Positions 1 to 7,709 of a stretch of DNA of 21,145 nucleotides are shown piece by piece. The DNA lies in the NCBI GenBank assembly GCA_964361075.1, contig CAYHZL010000037.1, positions 1 to 21,145 on the forward strand. Direction: 5' to 3'. This DNA comes from CAYHZL01 sp964361075. Its GTDB lineage: Bacteria; Bacteroidota; Ignavibacteria; UBA10030; UBA8401. Under the pieces are notes generated by a model. The model had not been told where the DNA came from. It worked only from the letters and a program-made list of their open reading frames with translations, and made no database searches. The translations under genes and the position numbers were made by a program. The first letter of the stretch is position 1; each line of letters starts with the position of its first letter.

Positions 1-54
1 AACGCCATTCCCTTGGAACATCCCTTCGGGACAAAAAATACGCTAAGCAGTTAC
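1..54 (-). mobile_element. Partial copy A of a GTAACT-TIR repeat element
   Basis: The first 54 bases, read on the minus strand, begin GTAACTGCTTAGCGTATTTT and continue with a GTCCCGAAGGGATGTTCCAAGGG-type stretch that runs to the window edge. This matches the left end of copy B (from 3416) almost base for base; B carries a short extra palindromic insert. The outer end lies at 54, only 4 bases past the stop codon of the DUF5916 gene. The other end of the element is outside the window. No coding potential is visible. Confidence 0.75.
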
Positions 55-58
55 CGAT

Positions 59-2701
59 TTACATAGTAAACCAGTACGAAAACTTTACAAGAAAAATATT
101 GTCCGGCGTTGAATCAAGCACTCGCGAGATGAAATGATTGAATTGAAAATCGCCGATCTTTTCTTCATCGCTTCGGGTTTGCGTCCAAACAAAATAGAGC
201 GCTGAACCGGGCAAATACTCCCAACGCAAAACTGCGTTACCGCGTAACGATTTGAAATTAAAATTCGGATCGCTGAATGTCATCGGAGCGCCGGCACCAT
301 TTCCATCCGCATCAACAGTATAACCACTTTCTGATTTTGAAATTGTCGAATTATTTTTTCCATACACCAAGTACTCATCCGACTTCGGGCGAGATAGTTC
401 TTTAAAATTTTTGTATGAACCTGACGAGATAAGCGGCTGTGCATAGAATTGCAAACTCAATTTTGGTGTAAATGTCCAATTCAATCGGAACCCTGCGCCA
501 AAAGTTTTCTGATCTAATTCACCAAACACATAACGATGCCCGTACGTTGCCGTTGCCGCTGCATCATCAAACACATTCACATACTGCAATGCATTAAATC
601 CAATTTCATACGATGGGCTGATTGAAACAGTAACATGCGGCGCCGGACGGTACTGAACTGAAAGTTCAACCTCTTTGTAATTTTCCTGACTCGATGAATT
701 TCCATTAGCCATTACTTGAAACCACACTTCTTTTTTATCATCTGAACCGATGTTCATATTATATCCAACATACTTCGTGTTCAATGTTAACGGACCGCCG
801 CGTGTCCTTCGTTGGTTCATATTTTCAGGTCCGAATCCAAATCCCCAGTTGACGCTGTAGTAATTCATAAACTGAACGGAGCCAAAATGGAAAAAACCTC
901 TCCCGATATTATTGCCGCTATAATCGAAACTCTGGTACAACATTCCGCCAAATTCTTTTCGCCTGAACAAACCATCCGGTTCTGCCCAATTGTATCCGCC
1001 GCCGATGTGGCTGTTAATTACATCCGTTCGTCCGATAAAACCGATATCGTTCACTTCAAATTTTGGATCGATGAAACCGATAGCCGCGTTAAAAAAAGAT
1101 TTTCCTTTTTGTTTGATAAGATACAATCTTCCCGCATATCCGCTCATTGATGTTGCATTGCTGTCAACACTCACGTGCGAAACATCCGGACGCTGAAAAT
1201 AATGCTGCGAATTTTTTTGCAGTTTCAGCATCCGCTCTTTACTTCCTTCCACAAACGAAAATCCCGACCAACCCGTAACTACCCACGCTTTATCATTATC
1301 CAAAAATGTCCAACCATCAATTCCTGCAAAACTGCCGTTGGCATTTAAATGATTTCGAAGAGTAGATCCGATCGGCGAATCAGAAAATTGGCGCGACGTT
1401 AACGTTCCAAGCAGACCAAATCCTTGGCGCCCTTCATCGAAATCTCTTTGCACGCGACCGACACCGTAGTACGTCAGCGGTTCAACTTCCGCTTCAGAGC
1501 GCACACTCTTCATTTGAAACGGCGCAAACGCGCGCGCGGTAACTGCATGAATCGTTCCCACATTCCATTCGTTGCCGATCTTTCCTGTAATTTTTCCCGC
1601 GCCAAGTATGCGCGTGGCAATCGGCATATCGGTATTATCTGCATTATCCAAAACATCATTGCCGTGCGGCGCATGACCAATGCGCCTGCTGTAAAATAAA
1701 GTTGGAGTAGAAAAATTTGAATTCCAATAATTTCGTCCGCCGCCACGACCAAAGTTTGTAAAAATATTTGCACCTTCAACAAAGAACGGACGCTTCTCTT
1801 GAAAGAACGATTCCACATCACTCAAATTTACAACTGCCGGATCAACTTCCACTTGACCGAAATCTGGATTCACCGTTGCGTTCAAAATCAAATTACTGCT
1901 CAAGCCGTAACGCAAGTCAACTCCAAATTCCGGCGTGTAACGCGAACCGTTATTGAACGGATTCCCCGACGATGGATGAGTGTATTCCGCTTTTGTCGTA
2001 ACGAACGGGAGAATTTCTGCATGTGCTAAAGGTTTTATTCCTTCAATACCAAGTAACTCATCGAAGCGGGAAACAAAACCGCTTTCGTTGCGCGGCGTGT
2101 ATGAAAGATAATCTGATTCATTTCTTCGTCCGATATCGCGTCGAAAATTTATTCCCCACACTTGCTTTTCGTTTTCAGGAAATCGTAATTGCGAAAAAGG
2201 AATCCGCATTTCCATCGCCCATCCCTGTGCATCAATACTCGTTTTCCCTTCCCACACTCCATCCCAATCAATATCATCCCAATCATCGTTATAGAGAACG
2301 CCGTCAACAATCGCACCCGAAGGATTGATGGCAAAAAAATTTCCCGATCGTTTATCTCTATTCGCATCAATGAACACACCAAACCAATCTGATGTGATAA
2401 AATTATCACGACGACCCAGCACTTTCATGATTGAATCAGGATGTGCATCATACAAACGGGCTGCAATGTAGACAGCGTCATCATCATACACAACCCACAC
2501 TTCAGTTTTTTCTGAGGGAGGCATACCTTGATTCGGATCGCGTTGTGTAAAGTTACTCATACCTTCGCGCTGCCATATCTGCTCGGAAAGAATTCCGTCA
2601 ATCGAAATTTTTTCTGCTGTACGCTTGGCGTGAATGGAAATCGGCGAGGCGTTTCCTACTATAACAAGTAAAAAACAGAACGCAATTGTATTTATTTTCA
2701 T
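59..2701 (-). CDS. DUF5916 outer-membrane protein with N-terminal CBM9-like domain
   Basis: An 880-residue exported protein. An N-terminal signal peptide (MKINTIAFCFLLVIVGNAS) is followed by a CBM9-like beta-sandwich at about residues 27-215; it contains IDGILSEQIWQ, DWFGVFIDANRDKRSGNFFA and MRIPFSQLRFPE. The rest is the long aromatic-rich, beta-strand-rich DUF5916 region, probably an outer-membrane barrel, and it ends in the aromatic strand FSYWFTM. The family is common in Bacteroidota. The substrate is unknown; carbohydrate or peptide handling at the cell surface is only a guess. I chose the ATG at 2701 because GGAG (2710-2707) lies 5 bases upstream; the GTG at 2707 falls against that site. 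The gene stands alone, and its stop codon nearly abuts repeat copy A. Confidence 0.88.
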   Translation of the reverse strand: MKINTIAFCFLLVIVGNASPISIHAKRTAEKISIDGILSEQIWQREGMSNFTQRDPNQGMPPSEKTEVWVVYDDDAVYIAARLYDAHPDSIMKVLGRRDNFITSDWFGVFIDANRDKRSGNFFAINPSGAIVDGVLYNDDWDDIDWDGVWEGKTSIDAQGWAMEMRIPFSQLRFPENEKQVWGINFRRDIGRRNESDYLSYTPRNESGFVSRFDELLGIEGIKPLAHAEILPFVTTKAEYTHPSSGNPFNNGSRYTPEFGVDLRYGLSSNLILNATVNPDFGQVEVDPAVVNLSDVESFFQEKRPFFVEGANIFTNFGRGGGRNYWNSNFSTPTLFYSRRIGHAPHGNDVLDNADNTDMPIATRILGAGKITGKIGNEWNVGTIHAVTARAFAPFQMKSVRSEAEVEPLTYYGVGRVQRDFDEGRQGFGLLGTLTSRQFSDSPIGSTLRNHLNANGSFAGIDGWTFLDNDKAWVVTGWSGFSFVEGSKERMLKLQKNSQHYFQRPDVSHVSVDSNATSMSGYAGRLYLIKQKGKSFFNAAIGFIDPKFEVNDIGFIGRTDVINSHIGGGYNWAEPDGLFRRKEFGGMLYQSFDYSGNNIGRGFFHFGSVQFMNYYSVNWGFGFGPENMNQRRTRGGPLTLNTKYVGYNMNIGSDDKKEVWFQVMANGNSSSQENYKEVELSVQYRPAPHVTVSISPSYEIGFNALQYVNVFDDAAATATYGHRYVFGELDQKTFGAGFRLNWTFTPKLSLQFYAQPLISSGSYKNFKELSRPKSDEYLVYGKNNSTISKSESGYTVDADGNGAGAPMTFSDPNFNFKSLRGNAVLRWEYLPGSALYFVWTQTRSDEEKIGDFQFNHFISRVLDSTPDNIFLVKFSYWFTM

Positions 2702-2804
2702 GCACACTCCAAAATTGTATTTTTTTAAGTGTTACTACGATAAAAGACAAAGAGAGTTTCGCAGCAAAAATATAATCTTACTAAAAGCGATCTCAAAAAC
2801 AGAT

Positions 2805-2914
2805 TGTCATTGCGAGGGAGCGAAGCGACCGAAGTCCCAAAGGGATCCCTTTGGGACAATCTTTCAATTAAAAAAAAACGAGATTGCTTCGCCAAAAAAC
2901 GGCTCGCAATGACA
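2805..2914. repeat. Dispersed CATTGCGAG palindromic repeat with nested palindrome
   Basis: The outer arms tgtcattgcgag (2805-2816) and ctcgcaatgaca (2903-2914) are perfect inverted repeats. Between them lie gagcgaagcgacc and gagattgcttcgcc, the usual inner parts of a repeat type seen in many bacterial genomes. A 24-base perfect palindrome centred on gggatccc (2834-2857) is nested inside. It lies between the start of the DUF5916 gene and the end of the DUF4097 remnant, so it could act as a terminator or a 5' hairpin, but nothing shows this directly. Confidence 0.8.
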
Positions 2915-2943
2915 CTGATTAGGTATTTTTGAGAGAATTATTT

Positions 2944-3324
2944 TTATTTTTTCGCTGTTGTTTTGCGGATTTCAATATTGCCATTGACTGTTTCCAATGT
3001 AATGGTTTCACCGCCGCCGTTCAATACGTAGCGAGCATTAATTTCATCTTCTTGTTTATCGTAGCTATCGAACTTAAAATCGGAATGCACATCGTATTTT
3101 TTCTTGCTTTCAAACCAGCCACCGCGTAATTTAATTTTTGCCTCAATGGTCGCTTTAGCATTTTCAGGCAACACAATTTTCACATCACCGCCTGCGGTAG
3201 AAAGCGCACTCGTTCCATTACCGCTTGGCGTTAATTCAGCAACAATATTTCCACCGGCAGTGTTTGCCTGCATCGAACCGAAAACATTTTCAAGTCTAAT
3301 ATCGCCGCCCGCGGTTATCACTAT
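2944..3324 (-). pseudogene. C-terminal remnant of a DUF4097 beta-strand repeat protein
   Basis: About 125 residues with the repeating pattern of DUF4097 (putative adhesin) proteins: TAGGDIRLENVFGSM, NTAGGNIVAEL, STAGGDVKIVLPENAKATI, then ETITLETVNGNIEIRK near the end. Such proteins have an N-terminal signal peptide and more strands upstream; both are missing. The only start available (ATG at 3327) lies in what is an ECF-sigma reading frame on its 5' side. I read this as the 3' end of a DUF4097 gene joined to the 5' end of a sigma-factor gene by a deletion. In related genomes DUF4097 genes commonly lie downstream of an ECF sigma/anti-sigma pair, which fits. A short functional protein is possible but unlikely. 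Confidence 0.75.
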
Positions 3325-3415
3325 CATAGCGATACACTAATTGCTCGAACGCAGCAAAATTTCCTTGCTGTGCCTGTTCGATCAATTCTGTTTCACCAGA
3401 TTGTGCGAAAGTTTC
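3325..3415 (-). pseudogene. N-terminal fragment of an ECF sigma-70 factor
   Basis: On the minus strand just inside repeat copy B the frame reads ETFAQSGETELIEQAQQG then NFAAFEQLVYRYDS, typical of the start of region 2 of ECF sigma factors (ELI..AQQGD..AFE.LV.RY). It breaks at about 3325 and runs into the DUF4097 remnant in another frame. The rest of region 2 and all of region 4 are absent. The 5' end is also lost: the open frame continues into the repeat without a natural start. The gene is therefore cut on both sides and cannot make a sigma factor. Confidence 0.7.
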
Positions 3416-3688
3416 GTAACTGCTCAGCGTATTTTTTTGTCCCGAAGGTCCGAAGGACTCCTTCGGAGGATGTTCCAAGGGAATGGCGTTGCCACCTTCG
3501 GTATAATTTCAGTATTTCCAAAAAAAAACGAATCCCCCGTCCCGATTAAAAAGTCCCGCTGTACGGGATGCCGTACAGCGGCACAAATCGGGACACCCCC
3601 TTTTCAAGGGGGATTTCCTCGCTCTTATTCCCCCTTGACAAGGGGGTTAGGGGGATTTTTTGAATCAACAATAACGCTGTGTAGTTAC
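3416..3688 (+). mobile_element. Copy B of the GTAACT-TIR mosaic repeat (about 273 bp)
   Basis: It begins gtaactgctcagcgta and ends acgctgtgtagttac, which are inverted repeats of each other. Inside are several smaller palindromes: a gtccgaaggactccttcgga block, cgctgtacgg/ccgtacagcg (3557-3580) nested in a cccgatt...atcgggac block, and an accccctttt caagggggat / cccccttgacaagggggt pair followed by tagggggatttttt. Copy C has the same order but lacks the 3557-3580 palindrome. The left end cuts into the sigma fragment. No matching target duplication is visible. No open frame looks like a protein. Confidence 0.8.
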
Positions 3689-3723
3689 CATTTGTTTATA
3701 TTATTTTCTTTGTGCCGGAGTTT

Positions 3724-3745
3724 ATCCCGCGTTCTTTGGCGGGAT
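3724..3745. repeat. Small palindrome atcccgc...gcgggat
   Basis: A 7-base perfect inverted repeat with an 8-base loop, flanked by near-direct repeats (ctttgtgccgg and ctttgtggcg). It lies in the 5' region of the enoyl-CoA hydratase gene, after repeat copy B. It may be another small dispersed repeat unit; a regulatory role is not shown. Confidence 0.5.
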
Positions 3746-3866
3746 GTCTTTGTGGCGAAAAAACTTAATTTTTAGAACTGCCCATAACATTGAAAGTGAG
3801 GTATTCATTATCCATATTACTGCACAATTATCCAATTTGTTTCAAAAGCGCACGAAAGGAATGACC

Positions 3867-4640
3867 ATGCAATGTACATCTCTTCTTCTCTCAAAAGAAA
3901 ACGGATTTGCAGTTATTCAACTTAACCGACCGAATGCTTTAAATGCTTTAAATTCAACTATGCTCGGCGAACTTGCTGATGTTCTCGAATCGTTCGATAA
4001 TGATAATGACATACGTTGCTCTATTATAACAGGAAATGAAAAAGCATTTGCCGCCGGCGCCGATATTAAAGAAATGGCAGAAGCATCGGCAATTGAAATG
4101 TTACAACGCAACCAATTTGCGCGTTGGGATAGTATTCGTAAAATAAAAAAGCCAATTATTGCGGCAGTTAGCGGATTTGCACTTGGCGGCGGCTGCGAAC
4201 TTGCAATGATGTGTGATATTATTATTGCCGGCGAGTCTGCAAAGTTTGGACAGCCCGAAATAAATCTCGGTGTTATTCCCGGCGCCGGCGGTACACAGCG
4301 GCTTACGCGTGCTGTTGGAAAGTATAAAGCAATGGAATTAATTCTTACCGGCGATCTGTTTACTGCAGAGGAGGCAAAACAATGGGGACTTGTTGTAAAA
4401 GTTGTGCCGAACGAATCCCTGATTGACGAAGCAAAAAATCTTGCAAAAAAAATTGCATCAAAACCACCGATTGCAGTGCAACTTGCAAAGCAATCAATTC
4501 TAAAATCATTTGAAATGAATTTGGAAAACGGACTCTCGGTTGAACGGAATAATCTCTACATGCTCTTTGCGAGCGATGATCAGAAAGAAGGAATGAAAGC
4601 ATTTATTGAAAAGCGAAAACCGGAATGGAAAGGAAAATGA
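3867..4640 (+). CDS. Enoyl-CoA hydratase (crotonase family)
   Basis: 257 residues, the usual length for a cytoplasmic enoyl-CoA hydratase, which hydrates trans-2-enoyl-CoA to 3-hydroxyacyl-CoA in fatty-acid or related beta-oxidation. Visible family features are LNRPNALNALN, the CoA/oxyanion segment AFAAGADIKEM, ALGGGCELAMMCD with the first catalytic Glu, and FGQPEINLGVIPGAGGTQRL with the second catalytic Glu and the Gly-rich helix start. Both acids are present, which supports true hydratase over other crotonases. The ATG at 3867 is preferred over 3861 because AAAGGA (3855-3860) is 6 bases upstream of it. The stop overlaps the next start (ATGA), so the PAP2 gene is probably translationally coupled. 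Chain-length preference cannot be read from sequence. Confidence 0.9.
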   Translation: MQCTSLLLSKENGFAVIQLNRPNALNALNSTMLGELADVLESFDNDNDIRCSIITGNEKAFAAGADIKEMAEASAIEMLQRNQFARWDSIRKIKKPIIAAVSGFALGGGCELAMMCDIIIAGESAKFGQPEINLGVIPGAGGTQRLTRAVGKYKAMELILTGDLFTAEEAKQWGLVVKVVPNESLIDEAKNLAKKIASKPPIAVQLAKQSILKSFEMNLENGLSVERNNLYMLFASDDQKEGMKAFIEKRKPEWKGK

Positions 4641-5437
4641 CAATAAATACTTCTAAATATATTTTGTTCATTGTATTTTTTAGCACTACACTCTTTGCAC
4701 AATCGCCGTACGAAACGAGTTGGAAAAAAGAGAGCTGGGTAATGGGCGGCAGTCTCGGAATTTCCTTTCTCGCTGCTTCACTTGATGATTCTCTACACGC
4801 ATTAACTTCCACAGAGATTGCCGCGCTGAACAACAATGAAATAAATATTTTTGATCGCTGGGCAACAAATTTTGCTTCCGAAAATATTTCAAAGTCCAGT
4901 GATATTCTTATTGCAGGATGTATTGCCGCGCCGCTCGGTGTAATGCTGGCGGATTCAAAAATGAGAAATGATTGGGGCTCAATAACAACGATGTATGTTG
5001 AAACTGCTCTGCTCGCAACATTTATTCCTTCGTTTGGCAAGGGAACTGTGAAAAGAGTTCGTCCATTCATGTACAATCCGGATGCATCTCCAACGCTGCG
5101 GGGAGATGTTGAAGGAAACCGCTCGTTCTTTTCCGGACACACAACGTGGGCGTTTGCTTCAATGACTTTTCTTGCAACAGTATATTCTGATTACTATCCA
5201 AACTCAAAATATAAATCTGCAGTGTGGATTAGCACGATGAGCGCCGCAAGTGCGGTCGGTTTACTGCGAATTTTTTCCGGCGCACATTTCCCCAGCGATG
5301 TTCTTGTTGGCGCGGTAGTTGGCAGTGCAATTGGAATAGGAATTCCCTATCTTCATAAAGTAGAAAATACGAATGTCAGCATTCTCCCGAATGCCGACGC
5401 AAACCAAGCGAGTATTTCTTTTCAGATATTGTTTTAA
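4637..5437 (+). CDS. Secreted PAP2-family phosphatase
   Basis: 266 residues with a signal peptide (MTINTSKYILFIVFFSTTLFAQS), so it acts in or beyond the periplasm. It carries the three PAP2/acid-phosphatase motifs in order: KGTVKRVRP (K-x6-RP), FFSGHT (SGH with the catalytic-acid His) and RIFSGAHFPSD (R-x5-H-x3-D with the nucleophile His). Members dephosphorylate lipid phosphates such as phosphatidate or undecaprenyl pyrophosphate; the exact substrate is unknown. I chose the ATG at 4637, which overlaps the hydratase stop as ATGA and follows GGAAAGGAAA. An in-frame ATG at 4625 would overlap more and break the signal peptide. The pairing with an enoyl-CoA hydratase is not an obvious functional unit. 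Confidence 0.88.
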   Translation: MTINTSKYILFIVFFSTTLFAQSPYETSWKKESWVMGGSLGISFLAASLDDSLHALTSTEIAALNNNEINIFDRWATNFASENISKSSDILIAGCIAAPLGVMLADSKMRNDWGSITTMYVETALLATFIPSFGKGTVKRVRPFMYNPDASPTLRGDVEGNRSFFSGHTTWAFASMTFLATVYSDYYPNSKYKSAVWISTMSAASAVGLLRIFSGAHFPSDVLVGAVVGSAIGIGIPYLHKVENTNVSILPNADANQASISFQILF

Positions 5438-5465
5438 AAACATACCGTTGCACAAGGAGGAACGT

Positions 5466-7283
5466 ATGAAAAAATATTTTGTTATCACCGCAGTATTTCT
5501 TTTCAGTGTTACATCATACAGCCAATATTTCGGCGATCAGGTGTTGCAAAAATCTTTTGACCAAGAAAATTTTTTCTTCACACCATCGTTAGTTAATCCG
5601 TACGGCGTAAAAGGATTTGCACAAGCGACAAGCGGATTTGTCAATGATCCGCTCCTCAATCTTCAGCGTAACCCTGCGCACGGATATGCGGATACTTCGC
5701 AATCAACGTACGCGTACATTGATTTTCGTACGGGAAAAAAATTTACTTCATCCATGATAATGAACGACGGCGGAGTTCAACCGATGCTGGATGTTGTCCG
5801 AAATTCTTTTATACCGTATCCGTATTCCCGTTACTACACTTCGGTGCGCAACGAACTTGAACCGGTGGTATCCACTGCAGTGCTCACGCGTCCGCTCCCT
5901 TCTGCGTTGCCGCAATTGTCAATTGGCGTTTCGTACCAAATGCTATTTCAAGATGATAAATATTATATGCCGCCGTCTTTTATTTATGTAACGAATTATG
6001 GATATGACGGCGCCGGCGTACGTTTGAATGATGCCAATAGTTCAATCCCAACATACGACACATACAACGGACAAAACAATATGCATCAAAGCGGACATTT
6101 TATTTCTGTGTACAGCGGATATGAATTGAGCAACGACGTGCGCGTTGGAATGAAACTTGCCAGAGCAACGTACGATAAGAATGGTGCATACGGAAACAAT
6201 AACATGTGGAATACTGTATCTTCGCCGACAAATGTACGGTACAATATTGAAGAGCGTACACAAAATTATCAGCATTGGGATCTTTCCGCGGGTGCGGAGT
6301 TTGCGTTGAACGAAAAAAGTACCGGAGGAATTTCAGCCGGTTATTTGTGGGGCGATGTACAACAGCGCTTCGGAAAACTCGACACATCGTTATATACCAG
6401 CGGCACGATCGGCTTGACAACCAATTGGAATTACAACCATCGTTATTCTTCTACCGAACAACGCTGGAAAAATTCCGGTAAAACATATTACGTTACCACA
6501 CAGTTCAAAAGTAATATCACAGCAGTACACGCTGTACTTTTTTCATACGAATTTTCCCGCAGCGATGTTGCTATCGCTCTTGCTTCCAACATTGGCGAAG
6601 AATCAATCTATCAATACCGCAATCAATATAATTCAACAGTGTATTCCGGCGATTCAAAATATACATTGAGCGACGTACGAAGCGGCAGCGGCAATAAACA
6701 AAGCATATCGCACCGCATTGTTGGGGCATTAGAATGGAATCCCAACACACGAACACTATTTACGATTGGTATGATTTTCCAAAAATTATTCAGCGAAACA
6801 ATAACTGATGAGCCGGTTGCCGCCGGTTCGCAATCATCATACTTGAATTCAAACGGAACAACACCGACACACCAAGGCAGTTCACAAGAAAAAACCTTAC
6901 GGTGGAATTTTATTTCGCGTTACACCACAGTGCAGATTCCAATGCTCATGCAATTTAAAACCGGCGATAAAATTGCCATGTTGCTTGGTCTGAACAGAAA
7001 AATTTCTTCATGGGAAATTGACGACATCACCACTGCAACGTATACGTTACGCATACAAACCGATGGACAAAAAGTTACACAGCAAAATAATTTTGCGGAA
7101 CGCTCCACGATGCCGAAAGAAAGTATGAGCGATGTTACAACGTACTATGTTATGGGCGTTACCATCACGCCATCGCCGGCACTGAATGTGCGCGTTCTTT
7201 TTACACCATACACTATTGAAACTTCAAGGATAACTTCTGAACTCAATGCACAATGGTTAATTGGTGTGCAGTTGACACCATAG
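5466..7283 (+). CDS. Outer-membrane beta-barrel protein of unknown function
   Basis: 605 residues starting MKKYFVITAVFLFSVTSYSQ, a clear signal peptide. The start is fixed by AAGGAGG at 5454-5460, an optimal ribosome site. The remainder alternates short aromatic and polar strands, for example STYAYIDFRTGKKF, ISVGYLWG-like ISAGYLWGD, TLFTIGMIFQKLF and LNVRVLFTPYTIE, and ends WLIGVQLTP, as in porin-like or FadL/PorV-style barrels. I do not recognise a named family. It follows the PAP2 gene by 28 bases and may be cotranscribed with it. A strong hairpin terminator follows the stop. Confidence 0.75.
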   Translation: MKKYFVITAVFLFSVTSYSQYFGDQVLQKSFDQENFFFTPSLVNPYGVKGFAQATSGFVNDPLLNLQRNPAHGYADTSQSTYAYIDFRTGKKFTSSMIMNDGGVQPMLDVVRNSFIPYPYSRYYTSVRNELEPVVSTAVLTRPLPSALPQLSIGVSYQMLFQDDKYYMPPSFIYVTNYGYDGAGVRLNDANSSIPTYDTYNGQNNMHQSGHFISVYSGYELSNDVRVGMKLARATYDKNGAYGNNNMWNTVSSPTNVRYNIEERTQNYQHWDLSAGAEFALNEKSTGGISAGYLWGDVQQRFGKLDTSLYTSGTIGLTTNWNYNHRYSSTEQRWKNSGKTYYVTTQFKSNITAVHAVLFSYEFSRSDVAIALASNIGEESIYQYRNQYNSTVYSGDSKYTLSDVRSGSGNKQSISHRIVGALEWNPNTRTLFTIGMIFQKLFSETITDEPVAAGSQSSYLNSNGTTPTHQGSSQEKTLRWNFISRYTTVQIPMLMQFKTGDKIAMLLGLNRKISSWEIDDITTATYTLRIQTDGQKVTQQNNFAERSTMPKESMSDVTTYYVMGVTITPSPALNVRVLFTPYTIETSRITSELNAQWLIGVQLTP

Positions 7284-7296
7284 CAATATTCTATAG

Positions 7297-7333
7297 AAAG
7301 ACTTTCCAAGTTGTGCTCACTTGGAAAGTCTTT
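7297..7333 (+). terminator. Rho-independent terminator after the outer-membrane protein gene
   Basis: Perfect 14-base arms aaagactttccaag (7297-7310) and cttggaaagtcttt (7320-7333) with a 9-base loop, ending in a T-rich run. It starts 13 bases after the stop codon at 7283 and closes the 3867-7283 gene group. Confidence 0.85.
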
Positions 7334-7417
7334 TCTCTCTTCACTCGTCTCATTTCATCCTCAACTTCTGCATTGCTGTTGATTCAAATCTTTCTTACTT
7401 TTTTATTGTGAATTTTT

Positions 7418-7644
7418 GTAACTATTCAGCGTATTTTTTGAGCCAATGTCCGAAGTCCCGAAGGGATGCCATTGGCAGACTCCTTCGGCATAATTTCAGT
7501 AATTCCAAAAAAAACGAATCCCCCGTCCCGATTAAAAAGCGAATCGGGACACCCCCTTTTCAAGGGGGAATACGAACGAGGAAATCCCCCTTGAAAAGGG
7601 GGTTAGGGGGATTTTTTGAATAAACAATAACGTTGAGTAGTTAC
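7418..7644 (+). mobile_element. Copy C of the GTAACT-TIR mosaic repeat with 10-bp target duplication
   Basis: 227 bp from gtaactattcagcgta to cgttgagtagttac; the ends are 14-base inverted repeats with two mismatches. The 10 bases on each side are identical: gtgaattttt at 7408-7417 and at 7645-7654, the mark of a transposition event. The interior is colinear with copy B: a gccaatg...cattggc block holding gtcccgaaggga, then tcccccgtcccgatt...aatcgggac, then an accccctttt caaggggga / cccccttgaaaagggggt pair. It encodes no protein and would need a transposase in trans. The insertion lies in the 5' region of the phosphofructokinase gene, 66 bases before its start. Confidence 0.88.
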
Positions 7645-7709
7645 GTGAATTTTTTAATCAACACTTTTTCACACAACATATTGCAGTGCAACTGAAAGGA
7701 TTTTTTTTT

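Noticed and set aside
812..2409. Several open frames of 60-110 codons on the plus strand and in other frames
   Set aside because: They lie inside the well-supported DUF5916 gene, have no ribosome sites, and show arginine/cysteine-rich shadow composition.
3341..3775. 144-codon plus-strand open frame
   Set aside because: It runs through the sigma fragment and repeat copy B; its translation is made of repeat sequence (PPFQGG, PLTRGLGGFFE), which recurs at 7321-7623 for the same reason.
7321..7623. 100-codon plus-strand open frame
   Set aside because: It starts in the terminator and ends inside repeat copy C; it is translated repeat.
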